A stretch of DNA of 64,000 nt from JAWXBK01 sp040878185. Lineage in GTDB: Bacteria; Pseudomonadota; Alphaproteobacteria; Dongiales; Dongiaceae. Of the stretch, positions 45,931 to 53,895 are shown piece after piece. The translations under genes were made by a program, and so were the position numbers. The DNA is taken from positions 1 through 64,000 of the forward strand of contig JBBDMS010000022.1 in NCBI GenBank assembly GCA_040878185.1. The letters are read 5' to 3'. The number at the start of each line of letters is the position of its first letter. Position 1 is the stretch's first letter. Below the pieces are notes generated by a model. It was given only the letters and a program-made list of their open reading frames with translations, did no database searches and was not told where the DNA came from.

Positions 45931-45951
45931 GGCTGATTACCGAGTTTTTGA

Positions 45952-46069
45952 CTGGCGCAATGGCGGTTAGGCTGTCTGGCTCGCTGCCGATGGAATTCGC
46001 ACATTGTCCGTCGCCGAGACGCGCGGGATCAGACCATGGGTCGCCGATCTCGCGCGGCGCGAACCATGA
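45952..46069 (+). pseudogene. comEC 3'-terminal fragment
   Basis: The last 118 bp of comEC, duplicated on the galE side of the insert. Compared with the intact gene, the codon TAC (Tyr) is TAG (stop) at 45968-45970 and GAA (Glu) is GCT (Ala) at 45983-45985; the rest is identical. With no promoter or start it is a remnant. The intact comEC ends at 43239. Confidence 0.9.
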
Positions 46070-46161
46070 CTTGTGACCGAGTAGTCAGGTTTCGACGGGC
46101 GCCGGCGCGGCGGCATGGGCTGTGTCCATGCGATGCCAGTCGAGTGCCGAGCCGACGATCG
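45952..46161. repeat. 210-bp direct repeat, right copy
   Basis: The second copy of the comEC-galE junction. It holds a 118-bp comEC tail fragment, the 15-bp gap and the genuine 3' end of galE. All three differences from the left copy lie within its first 34 bp; the remaining 176 bp (45986-46161) are identical. The left edge at 45952 joins the AT-rich insert 21 bp after the stop of the insert gene. Confidence 0.97.
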
Positions 46162-47095
46162 TGTCGAGATCGGATCGCTTCGGCTGCCATCCCAGCGCCG
46201 ACGCCGCCTTGCGACAATCCGCGACGAGGAAGGGCGGATCGCCCGCGCGCCGCGGCGCATCGTGGGAGATCCCGGTCCTGCCGGAAAGTCGCTCGGTGGT
46301 ACGGATCACCTCGCGCACCGAACAGCCGCGGCCGGCGCCGAGATTGAAGATGTCGGATGCGCCGCCCGCCATCAGATAGCGCAGGGTCAGGATATGCGCC
46401 TCCGCCAGATCGGCGATATGAACATAGTCGCGCACGGCCGTGCCGTCGGGCGTCGGATAGTCGGTGCCCATGATCGAAACCGGGCCGCGCTTGCCGAGCG
46501 CCGCATCGACTGCGAGCGGGATGAGATGCGTCTCGTCGGCATGAGCCTCGCCGATCTTCTGTTCCGGCAGCGCGCCGGCCGCGTTGAAGTAACGCAACGC
46601 GACCCATTTCAGTCCGTACGCCGCGCCATACCAGGGCAGCGCATCCTCGATCAGCTTCTTCGATAGCCCGTAGGGATTGATCGGTTCGCGCGGATGGTCT
46701 TCCACGATCGACGGCGCATTCGGATAGCCGTAGACCGCCCCGGTCGAGGAAAACACGAACCTGTCGACATTGCAGAGTCGCATGGCTTCGAGCAGCACCA
46801 TCGAACCGGCAAAGTTGTTCTGGAAATAGCGATCGGGGTGCCGGATCGATTCGGCGACCAAAGCGTGCGCAGCGAAATGCATCACGGCGCGCACGTCATG
46901 GCGGCGCATCGCGGCGACGAGCGCGTCGCGATCGGTGATATCGACGCGCTCGAACGGCCCCCAGCGCACCGCCCATTCATGGCCGGTCGACAGATTGTCG
47001 ACGACGACGGGTCGGAACCCCGCCGCTGCGAGTGCGTGGCAGGCCGCACTGCCGATGTAGCCGGCGCCGCCGGGTACCAGAATGGCCGGGCTCAT
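46085..47095 (-). CDS. galE: UDP-glucose 4-epimerase
   Basis: A short-chain dehydrogenase-like epimerase (336 aa) that interconverts UDP-glucose and UDP-galactose for surface polysaccharides. The NAD motif is GGAGYIGSAACHALAA. The catalytic Ser/Thr region is VFSSTGAVYG, with Tyr/Lys in NPYGLSKKL, and ALRYFNAAGALPE is the family segment. It is intact; its last 77 bp also exist as a fragment at 43255-43331. It is divergent from the glycosyltransferase gene, with 144 bp between them. Confidence 0.93.
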   Translation of the reverse strand: MSPAILVPGGAGYIGSAACHALAAAGFRPVVVDNLSTGHEWAVRWGPFERVDITDRDALVAAMRRHDVRAVMHFAAHALVAESIRHPDRYFQNNFAGSMVLLEAMRLCNVDRFVFSSTGAVYGYPNAPSIVEDHPREPINPYGLSKKLIEDALPWYGAAYGLKWVALRYFNAAGALPEQKIGEAHADETHLIPLAVDAALGKRGPVSIMGTDYPTPDGTAVRDYVHIADLAEAHILTLRYLMAGGASDIFNLGAGRGCSVREVIRTTERLSGRTGISHDAPRRAGDPPFLVADCRKAASALGWQPKRSDLDTIVGSALDWHRMDTAHAAAPAPVET

Positions 47096-47239
47096 GGTTC
47101 TTCGTCCTCGCGCCGCGTCACGGGGCGCTGCTTAGACCAGCGACGGGGCCGAGACAAGCGAGAGGCCGCGTGGCCGCTCGCGCCGGCCTTGGTTGACCCC
47201 GTGCAGGGCGCTCCGTACCGTCGCGCCGGTTTTACGGCG

Positions 47240-49411
47240 ATGCCGAAGGAGGGCAGGCTGGCGTTCAATCCGGACGGTACCGTCTCGGCACTGGCCCGAG
47301 CGAAATCGCTGCACCGCGCCGGCCGGCGGGCCGAAGCGGTCGAAGCCTATCGCGTCTGCGTGCGCGAGAAGCCGAGCGATCCCGCCCGGCATTATCTGCT
47401 CGGTCTGTGCCTGCTCGAACTCGGGCAGCTTGCCGACGGCAGCCAGTCGATGAAGCGCGCGATCGCGCTTGCGCCGCGCCACGGACCCGCCCATTTCGCG
47501 CTCGGCAGCGCAGCCGCACGACAGGACGATGCGGCAACCGCCGAGCGTCATCTGCGCATGGCGATCAAGTGCGAGCCGGATCTGATTCCGGCCTATGCCG
47601 CGCTCGGTGCGCTCTACGCGACGCATCGGCGCCTCGACGATGCGCTGGCGATCTTCCGGCAGGCGATCGAGCGCCGCCAGGATCATGCCGGGCTGCAGGC
47701 GAATTACGGCAACGCGCTCTATCAACTGGGCCGGCGTGGCGAGGCGATCGCCGCCTGGCAGACCGCGCTGCGGCTCGACCCGAAACTGGCGACGGCTCAT
47801 GCCAGTCTCGGCCTTGCCTTGCGTGCGCAGGGCGCCTGGGACGACGCGATCCGCTCTCTCGAAACGGCGGTCGCACTCGAACCGCGCACCGGCGAGCATC
47901 GCTACAATCTGGCGCTCAGCTACTTTCATCGGCGGCGCTATCGCGAAGCTTTGGCGGCGCTCGATGCGGCCGAGCCGCTGATGCCGGAACGGCGTCGCGT
48001 GCGCGTGCAGAAGGCGCGCGCCGCGCAGGCGATGTGCGACTGGGACGGGCTCGATGCGCTATGGCCCGATATCGAAACCGAGATCGTGGCGGCGGAGCAG
48101 GGCGCATTCTGCTATCTCACGCCGTTCTTCACCTTGTCCCTGCCGATCGAGCAGGCGGCGCGCAGTATCGTCGCAAGGCGCAACGCGGCCGTGATCGAGG
48201 AAGAGGCGCGGTTGCTCGAACCGTCAGCCGGTTCGGATGCGCCGGCGCCCGCGCCTTCTTCGGATCGCATCCGGCTCGGCTATCTGTCGTCGGATTATCG
48301 CGATCACGCCGTCGGGCATCTCGTCGCCTCGATGTTCGGCCGGCACGATCGCGACAGCTTCGAGGTGATCGGCTACAGCATCGGGCCGGACGATGGCAGC
48401 CATTGGCGGCGCCGCGCCGAACAGGGTTTCGATCGGCTGGTCGATTTGCAGGCGCTCGGCGATGCCGATGCGGCCGCGGCAATCCGCGCCGACGGCATCG
48501 ACATCCTGATCGACATCAACGGGCTTACTGCGCTCGCGCGCCCCGAAATCCTCGCGCTGCGGCCGGCGCCGCTGATCGGGACCTGGCTCGGCACGGCCGG
48601 CACGACCGGTGCCGGTTTCATCGATTACGCGCTGACCGACCGTGTCGTGACGCCGCCCGGGATGAAGGAACATTATGCGGAGCAGCTCTGTCTTCTGCCG
48701 GGTTGCTATTACCCTTATGACGACGAGACCCGGATCGAGGGGGACAGCGTCACGCGCGCCGACGAGGGGTTGCCCGACGACGCGGTCGTGCTCGCCTGTT
48801 TCTGCGCGCATTACAAGATCGATCGCGAATCCTTCGCGAGCTGGTGCGCGATCCTGAATGCTGTGCCCACTTCAGTCTTGTGGCTGCTGCGGGAATCGCC
48901 CGAAGGCGAAGAGCATCTGCGCGGCGCCGCGACCGCAGCCGGCATCGCGGCGGAGCGGCTGATTTTCGCCGCGCGCAAGCCGCGCGCCGATCATCTCGCG
49001 CGCCTGGCGCTTGCCGACCTCGCGCTCGATACGTTCGTCTACGGGGCGCACACGACGGCCGCGGACGTGCTGCGCGCCGGCGTGCCGATGGTGACGCGGC
49101 TGGGTCCGGCTTTCGCCTCGCGCGTGGCGGCGAGCATCCTGACGGCGGCCGGTTTCGAGGATTTGATCGCACCGGACATCGCGGGTTGCACGCAGCTTGC
49201 GATCGAGCTCGCGTCCGACGACGAACGTCGCGCGGCACTCAAAGCGCGGCTGGCGGCGGCCATTCCCGAGATGCCAATCTTCGATACGCAGAGGCTGGTG
49301 CGCGATATGGAGCGCGCTTATGCGTCGATATGGGCGCGCCATTTGGCGGGCAACGCGCCATCGCCGCTCGATCTGTCGGAACCGCCCTACGATCGCCCCT
49401 CCGACCACTAG
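47240..49411 (+). CDS. TPR-containing OGT/SPINDLY-like glycosyltransferase (GT41)
   Basis: A 723-residue protein with about seven TPR repeats (residues 14-265) followed by a GT41-type catalytic region (about 340-700). Catalytic-region motifs are RLGYLSSDYRDHAVGHLVAS, DILIDINGLT, GTWLGTAGTTGAGFIDY, and DTFVYGAHTTAADVL. Related bacterial enzymes attach sugars to proteins in the cytosol, for example flagellin or adhesins. The acceptor here is unknown. The start at 47240 is a best guess; the frame stays open upstream to 46694 but overlaps galE. The neighbouring galE may supply its sugar nucleotide. Confidence 0.85.
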   Translation: MPKEGRLAFNPDGTVSALARAKSLHRAGRRAEAVEAYRVCVREKPSDPARHYLLGLCLLELGQLADGSQSMKRAIALAPRHGPAHFALGSAAARQDDAATAERHLRMAIKCEPDLIPAYAALGALYATHRRLDDALAIFRQAIERRQDHAGLQANYGNALYQLGRRGEAIAAWQTALRLDPKLATAHASLGLALRAQGAWDDAIRSLETAVALEPRTGEHRYNLALSYFHRRRYREALAALDAAEPLMPERRRVRVQKARAAQAMCDWDGLDALWPDIETEIVAAEQGAFCYLTPFFTLSLPIEQAARSIVARRNAAVIEEEARLLEPSAGSDAPAPAPSSDRIRLGYLSSDYRDHAVGHLVASMFGRHDRDSFEVIGYSIGPDDGSHWRRRAEQGFDRLVDLQALGDADAAAAIRADGIDILIDINGLTALARPEILALRPAPLIGTWLGTAGTTGAGFIDYALTDRVVTPPGMKEHYAEQLCLLPGCYYPYDDETRIEGDSVTRADEGLPDDAVVLACFCAHYKIDRESFASWCAILNAVPTSVLWLLRESPEGEEHLRGAATAAGIAAERLIFAARKPRADHLARLALADLALDTFVYGAHTTAADVLRAGVPMVTRLGPAFASRVAASILTAAGFEDLIAPDIAGCTQLAIELASDDERRAALKARLAAAIPEMPIFDTQRLVRDMERAYASIWARHLAGNAPSPLDLSEPPYDRPSDH

Positions 49412-49432
49412 GCGCGCGATCGCGCCGTTCGC

Positions 49433-50137
49433 TCAGTACCGTCGCAACAACCCGACCAGTCTTCCCTGGATCTGCACCCGGTCGGGGCCGAAGATCCGCG
49501 TCTCGAAGGTCGGGTTCGCCGGTTCGAGCGCGATCGAAGCGCCCTTGCGCCGCAGCCGCTTCAGCGTGACCTCATTATTGTCGATGAAGGCGACCACGAT
49601 GCTGCCGTTCTCCGCCGTGTCGCAGCGCTGCACGATCGCGGTGTCGCCGTCGAAAATGCCGGCATCGATCATCGAATCGCCCTCGACCTCGAGCGCGTAG
49701 TAGTCGCCGCGCCCGACCAGGCTCGCCGGAATGTCGACGGTCTGGCTGTGGTCGCGCAGTGCCTCGATCGGCGTGCCGGCCGCGATCTTGCCGTAGAGCG
49801 GGAGTTCGATCGAACCGGTTTCTCGGGCGATCTTGGCGCCGGGCATGGAGCCACTGAAGCGGCCCTGAATGACATTGGGCTGGAAGCCGCTATCGCCGTT
49901 GCGGCCGTTCGCCTGGCTTGCCTCGTCGGGCAGGCGGGTGACTTCGAGCGCGCGGGCGCGGTGCGCGAGGCGCCGCAGAAAGCCGCGTTCCTCGAGCCCG
50001 GTGATGAGGCGATGGATGCCCGATTTCGAGCGCAAGCCCAGCGCCGCCTTCATCTCCTCGAAGGAGGGGCAGATCCCGGTCTCGCCGAGCCGGCGGTTGA
50101 TGAACATCAGGAGTTCGTGCTGCTTGCGCGTGAGCAT
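49433..50137 (-). CDS. lexA: SOS repressor LexA
   Basis: A transcriptional repressor with a self-cleaving C-terminal peptidase (234 aa). The N-terminal winged helix begins MLTRKQHELLMFINRR, with FEEMKAALGLRSKSGIHRLI as the recognition region. The cleavage site is the Ala-Gly in KIAAGTPIEA. The catalytic Ser is in EVEGDSMIDAGI and the Lys in NEVTLKRLRRKG. The start at 50137 is the family start; an in-frame upstream start would add 20 unrelated residues. It is autoregulated through the LexA boxes upstream. Confidence 0.96.
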   Translation of the reverse strand: MLTRKQHELLMFINRRLGETGICPSFEEMKAALGLRSKSGIHRLITGLEERGFLRRLAHRARALEVTRLPDEASQANGRNGDSGFQPNVIQGRFSGSMPGAKIARETGSIELPLYGKIAAGTPIEALRDHSQTVDIPASLVGRGDYYALEVEGDSMIDAGIFDGDTAIVQRCDTAENGSIVVAFIDNNEVTLKRLRRKGASIALEPANPTFETRIFGPDRVQIQGRLVGLLRRY

Positions 50138-50191
50138 GGGCCCATCCTTGGCATCGGCCGGGGTGCCGGAACTTGTGGCCGGCGACTCCGG

Positions 50192-50206
50192 GAACAAAAC
50201 GGGAAA
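50192..50206. promoter_or_regulatory. Second, imperfect LexA box
   Basis: GAAC-N7-GAAA at 50192-50206 differs by one base from the alphaproteobacterial LexA site (GAAC-N7-GAAC when read in this direction). It lies 10 bp closer to lexA than the perfect site, so two LexA dimers might bind side by side. Confidence 0.45.
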
Positions 50207-50215
50207 CGCGCTTTT

Positions 50216-50230
50216 GTTCTAGTTTGGTTC
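50216..50230. promoter_or_regulatory. LexA box upstream of lexA
   Basis: GTTC-N7-GTTC at 50216-50230 exactly fits the established alphaproteobacterial SOS operator. It is 79 bp upstream of the lexA start codon, a position consistent with autorepression. The next gene on the other side (moeA) ends toward it, so only lexA should be controlled. Confidence 0.8.
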
Positions 50231-50318
50231 CCGGCCCCGGGTCAAGAGCCGCATGCCGAACAAGGTTACTCGGCGTCGCGCCGGCCGTCCGGAAATCGTG
50301 AAAACGCGCCGATTCTTC

Positions 50319-51533
50319 TCAGATTCCGAAGGCACCGCCGGCGAGCGGCACGATCTCGATCTCGCTGCCGGCCTTGAGGGCGGGTGCGAGCGGTGCGCGG
50401 GCAATCAGGCAGTCCGCGCCGGCGAGGAACGACAACATCGAGCTGTCCTGCCGGTCGAAGGCTGTCGCGACCAGCCCGCCCTCTTCCGTCCGCTCGAGGC
50501 GCGCCCGGAGGTAATCCTCGCGCCGGTCGTTCTCCGGCAGGTCTTTCCCGAGCCGGGCGCGCTCGCGCGGCACGACGGGATCGGCCACGCCCTCCAGTAA
50601 AGCAAGCGCAGGCCGGAGAAAGATCGTGCTGCACACCAGGGTCGAGACCGGATTGCCCGGCAGCCCGAGCACCGGCGTGCCGTCGACCTTGCCGAACATC
50701 AGCGGCTTGCCGGGGCGCATCGCGATCTTCCAGAAATCGAGCGCCATGCCTTTGGCGCCAAGCGCCGCCCGCATCAGATCGTGATCGCCGACGGACACGC
50801 CACCGGTCGTCACCAAAAGGTCGGCCGCCGCCGCGCCATTCGTCATCGTTTTGAGCGTTTCGAGATTGTCGGGTGCGACGCCAAGATCGATCGGAATGCC
50901 GCCGCAGGCACGCACGAAGGCGGCGATGCCGATGCCGTTGGAGCTGACGATCTGGCTCGGGCCGATCGGCTCGCCCGGCATCACGATCTCGTCGCCCGAT
51001 GAGAGGATCGCGACGCGCGGCTGGCGATGTACCTGGAGCCAGGGCCGGTTCATCGCGGCGGCGAGGCCGACATCGCGCGCCGTGAGGCGGCGCCCGCGCT
51101 TCAGCAGCACATGGCCGGTTTTGAAATCGAGGCCGGCGGGGCGAACGAAGAGGCCGCTTTTGACCGTCTCCTTCACGATCACGCGCGTGCCTTCGGCGTC
51201 GGTGTTTTCCTGAATGACGATCGCATCGGCGCCATTGGGAACCGGACCGCCGGTGAAAATGCGCACCGCCTCGCCGGGTCCGATCTTGCCGGCGAAGGCA
51301 CGCCCGGCCGGCGCCTCGCCGATTACCGCGAGCGTTGCCGGCACCGTGGCGACGTCGGCGGCGCGCACGGCATAGCCGTCCATTGCCGAGACCGCGACCG
51401 GCGGCTGCGTCACGCGCGATTCGAGATCGGTCGCGAGCACGCGGCCCAGCGCATCGTTGAGCGCGATCTGTTCGGCACCGAGCGGGGCGAGCGCGCCCAG
51501 AATCCGCTGCAGCGCTTCGGCGACGGAAATCAT
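50319..51533 (-). CDS. moeA: Molybdopterin molybdenumtransferase
   Basis: The final step of molybdenum-cofactor synthesis, insertion of molybdate (404 aa). Family motifs are AVSAMDGYAVRAADV, IFTGGPVPNGADAIV, SSGDEIVMPGEPIGPSQI, TTGGVSVGDHDLM, and MRPGKPLMFGKV with LGLPGNPVS. The start at 51533 is 2 bp after moaC. It is the distal gene of a trpG-trpD-trpC-moaC-moeA run. Confidence 0.95.
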   Translation of the reverse strand: MISVAEALQRILGALAPLGAEQIALNDALGRVLATDLESRVTQPPVAVSAMDGYAVRAADVATVPATLAVIGEAPAGRAFAGKIGPGEAVRIFTGGPVPNGADAIVIQENTDAEGTRVIVKETVKSGLFVRPAGLDFKTGHVLLKRGRRLTARDVGLAAAMNRPWLQVHRQPRVAILSSGDEIVMPGEPIGPSQIVSSNGIGIAAFVRACGGIPIDLGVAPDNLETLKTMTNGAAAADLLVTTGGVSVGDHDLMRAALGAKGMALDFWKIAMRPGKPLMFGKVDGTPVLGLPGNPVSTLVCSTIFLRPALALLEGVADPVVPRERARLGKDLPENDRREDYLRARLERTEEGGLVATAFDRQDSSMLSFLAGADCLIARAPLAPALKAGSEIEIVPLAGGAFGI

Positions 51534-51535
51534 CG

Positions 51536-52012
51536 TTACGCGGCCCGGAACGTGCCGGACTTGCCGCCGGATTTCTCGGTGAGCCGGATGTCGCCGATGC
51601 GCATGCCGCGATCGATCGCCTTGCACATGTCGTAGACGGTAAGCGCCGCGACCGCGACAGCGGTCAGCGCTTCCATTTCGACACCGGTCCGCCCGGTCAC
51701 CTTGCAGGTGGCGACAATATCGACGGCCGCCCGATCGGGATCGGGCTTGAGGTCGACCGCAACGGATTGCAGCGCGAGCGGATGACAGAGCGGAATCAGA
51801 TCGGGTGTGCGCTTGGCGCCCATGATGCCGGCGAGCCGCGCGACCGACAGCACGTCGCCCTTTTTGATCCCGCCGGCCATGATCCGTTCGAGCGTCGCTT
51901 TTTCCATGAAGACCGTGCCGCACGCCTCGGCCGTGCGCTCGGTCGCATCCTTGCCCGAGACGTCGACCATGACGGCGCGGCCCTGCTCGTCGAAATGGGT
52001 GAGATCGGCCAT
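51536..52012 (-). CDS. moaC: Cyclic pyranopterin monophosphate synthase
   Basis: Acts early in molybdenum-cofactor synthesis (158 aa), converting the MoaA product to cyclic pyranopterin monophosphate. Active-site segments are MGAKRTPDLIPLCHPL and the C-terminal TVYDMCKAIDRGM, with the catalytic Lys and Asp, followed by EKSGGKSGTF. The ATG at 52012 is preferred; a TTG six bases upstream is possible. It is seven bases from trpC and so in the same operon. Confidence 0.96.
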   Translation of the reverse strand: MADLTHFDEQGRAVMVDVSGKDATERTAEACGTVFMEKATLERIMAGGIKKGDVLSVARLAGIMGAKRTPDLIPLCHPLALQSVAVDLKPDPDRAAVDIVATCKVTGRTGVEMEALTAVAVAALTVYDMCKAIDRGMRIGDIRLTEKSGGKSGTFRAA

Positions 52013-52018
52013 CGGCAA

Positions 52019-52855
52019 TCAGGCGCTGGCGGGCAGGGGATCGGCGCCGAGCAGGCGGCGGGTCGCAGCCGTGACGTCGGCCTCGCGCATCAGCGATTCC
52101 CCGATCAGGAAGAGACGGGCGCCGACTGCGGCGAGACGCACGAGGTCCTCGGTCTTTCCGATGCCGCTCTCCGCGACGATCAGGCGATCGGCCGGCACAC
52201 GCGGCGCAAGTGCTTCCGTGGTCGCAAGATCGACCTTCAGCGTCTTGAGATTGCGGTTGTTGATGCCGATCAGGCTCGTATCGAGCTTGAGCGCGCGATC
52301 GAGTTCGGCCTCGTCATGCACTTCGACCAGAACGTCCATGCCCAGTTCGACCGCCGCGTCTTCCAATTCCTTGGCCATTGCATCGTCGAGTGCGGCCATG
52401 ATGAGCAGGATGCAGTCGGCGCCGATCGCGCGCGCTTCGAGCACCTGATAGGGATCGAGCATGAAATCCTTGCGCAGGACCGGAAGCTGCACCGCGGCAT
52501 GGGCGGCGGCGAGATATTCGTTACGACCCTGGAAGAACGGCTGATCGGTCAGCACCGAGAGACAGGCAGCGCCGCCGTTTCGATAAGCGCGCGCGAGCGC
52601 GGGCGGATCGAAGTCCTCGCGGATCACGCCCTTGCTGGGCGATGCCTTCTTGATCTCGGCAATGAGCCCGTAGTGGCCGGCGGCAAGTGCACGCGCGAGC
52701 GCCTTTGCGAAACCGCGCGGCGCTTCCGCCGCGACCGCGCGTTCGAGCAGTTCCGCTTCCGGCGTTGCAATCTTGCGCCGCGCGATATGCGCGCGCTTTT
52801 CGGCGCAGATGCGGGCGAGCACGTCGTCTTTGCCGATATCGGCCGGTGCGGTCAT
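52019..52855 (-). CDS. trpC: Indole-3-glycerol phosphate synthase
   Basis: A TIM-barrel enzyme (278 aa) that closes the indole ring in tryptophan synthesis. Motifs are LIAEIKKASPSKGVIRED with the catalytic Lys, PVLRKDFMLDPYQVLEARA, GINNRNLKTLKVD, and VAESGIGKTEDL. It is a stand-alone enzyme, not fused to TrpF. The start at 52855 is one base after the trpD stop. About 80 bp of upstream in-frame sequence is inside trpD. Confidence 0.97.
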   Translation of the reverse strand: MTAPADIGKDDVLARICAEKRAHIARRKIATPEAELLERAVAAEAPRGFAKALARALAAGHYGLIAEIKKASPSKGVIREDFDPPALARAYRNGGAACLSVLTDQPFFQGRNEYLAAAHAAVQLPVLRKDFMLDPYQVLEARAIGADCILLIMAALDDAMAKELEDAAVELGMDVLVEVHDEAELDRALKLDTSLIGINNRNLKTLKVDLATTEALAPRVPADRLIVAESGIGKTEDLVRLAAVGARLFLIGESLMREADVTAATRRLLGADPLPASA

Positions 52856-52856
52856 G

Positions 52857-53885
52857 TCATGCTGCCATGTTGGTGACGGCGACCAGCCGCTCGAGCGCAC
52901 GCTTGGCGCCGCCGCTGTCGATTGCCTTGGCCGCATCCGCGACGCCCGCTTTGAGATTGGGGGCCTTGCCGGCGACGAGCAGCGCCGCCGCCGCGTTCAG
53001 CAGCACGATATCGCGATAAGGGCCATGCTGCCCGCCGAGCAACGCGCGGATCGCCGCGGCATTCGCCTCGGCATCGCCGCCCTTGAGATCGGCCGCGGTC
53101 GCGCGCGGAAGACCCGCTTCCTCCGGCGTCACCTCGAAGCGCCGGACCTGGCCGCCGCTCAACTCGGCGACATGGGTCGGGCCGGTCGTCGTGATCTCGT
53201 CGATCCCATCGGAGCCATGCACCAGCCAGGCGCGCTCGGTGCCGAGCTCGGCCAGCACATGCGCGAGCGGCTCCAGCCATTGCTCGGAGAAGACGCCGAT
53301 GAGCTGCCGTTTGGTGCCGGCCGGGTTCGAGAGCGGACCCATCAGGTTGAAGATGGTTCGCGTGCCGAGTTCGACGCGCGTGGGGCCAACATGGCGCATC
53401 GCACTGTGATGGCGCGGTGCCATCATGAAACAGATGCCCGCATCGCCGAGCGCGCGTTCGACCAGCGCGATGTCGGCATCGATATTGACGCCCAGCGCCG
53501 CGAGGACGTCGGCCGCACCGGTCTTGGACGAGAGCGCGCGATTGCCGTGCTTGGCAACCGGCACGCCGGCGGCCGCGACGACGAGGGCGGCGCCGGTCGA
53601 GATGTTCCAGGTGCCCGACGCATCGCCGCCGGTGCCGCAGGTATCGATTGCGCCGTCGGGGGCCTGAATTCTGGTCATCTTGCCGCGCATCGCGCGCACC
53701 GCGCCGGTGATCTCCTCGACCGTTTCGCCGCGTACGCGCAGCGCCATGAGGAAGCCGCCGATCTGCGCCGGCGTGGCATTGCCCGACATCATGATGTCGA
53801 AAGCCTGTTCGGCCTCGGCGGCTGAGAGCGGGCGGCCCGTGGCTGCAGCCGCGATCAGCGGCCGTAGATCGCCGGTCGTGGTCAT
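52857..53885 (-). CDS. trpD: Anthranilate phosphoribosyltransferase
   Basis: The second step of tryptophan synthesis (342 aa). The PRPP-binding motif is DTCGTGGDASGTWNIST, followed by VAKHGNRALSSKTGAADVL. The anthranilate-site segment is MAPRHHSAMRHVGPTRVEL and the Mg-binding region GPLSNPAGTKRQLIGVF. The start at 53885 gives the family N-terminus. It follows trpG by 10 bp. Confidence 0.97.
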   Translation of the reverse strand: MTTTGDLRPLIAAAATGRPLSAAEAEQAFDIMMSGNATPAQIGGFLMALRVRGETVEEITGAVRAMRGKMTRIQAPDGAIDTCGTGGDASGTWNISTGAALVVAAAGVPVAKHGNRALSSKTGAADVLAALGVNIDADIALVERALGDAGICFMMAPRHHSAMRHVGPTRVELGTRTIFNLMGPLSNPAGTKRQLIGVFSEQWLEPLAHVLAELGTERAWLVHGSDGIDEITTTGPTHVAELSGGQVRRFEVTPEEAGLPRATAADLKGGDAEANAAAIRALLGGQHGPYRDIVLLNAAAALLVAGKAPNLKAGVADAAKAIDSGGAKRALERLVAVTNMAA

Positions 53886-53895
53886 GGCCGTGCCG

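Larger units (their letters stand above)
43332..45951. other. AT-rich horizontally acquired insert between duplicated comEC-galE junctions
   Basis: This 2620-bp segment differs sharply from its surroundings in base composition and codon use: it is rich in AAA, ATT, TTA, AGA and TTT, which neighbouring genes largely avoid. It carries one long gene, a promoter and nothing else that I can identify. It has no integrase, transposase, terminal inverted repeats or tRNA at its ends. It is flanked by the 210-bp direct repeats, and I infer recent transfer from a low-GC source. Confidence 0.9.

Noticed and set aside
43332..45951. Insertion sequence or prophage remnant
   Set aside because: The only long gene is a nuclease-NTPase with no DDE or recombinase motif. 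The ends show no inverted repeats, and the flanking duplication is 210 bp, much longer than an IS target duplication.
45819..46004. Small reverse-strand open frame at the right edge of the insert
   Set aside because: It spans the insert-repeat boundary, has no ribosome-binding site and overlaps the sense gene; nothing supports translation.
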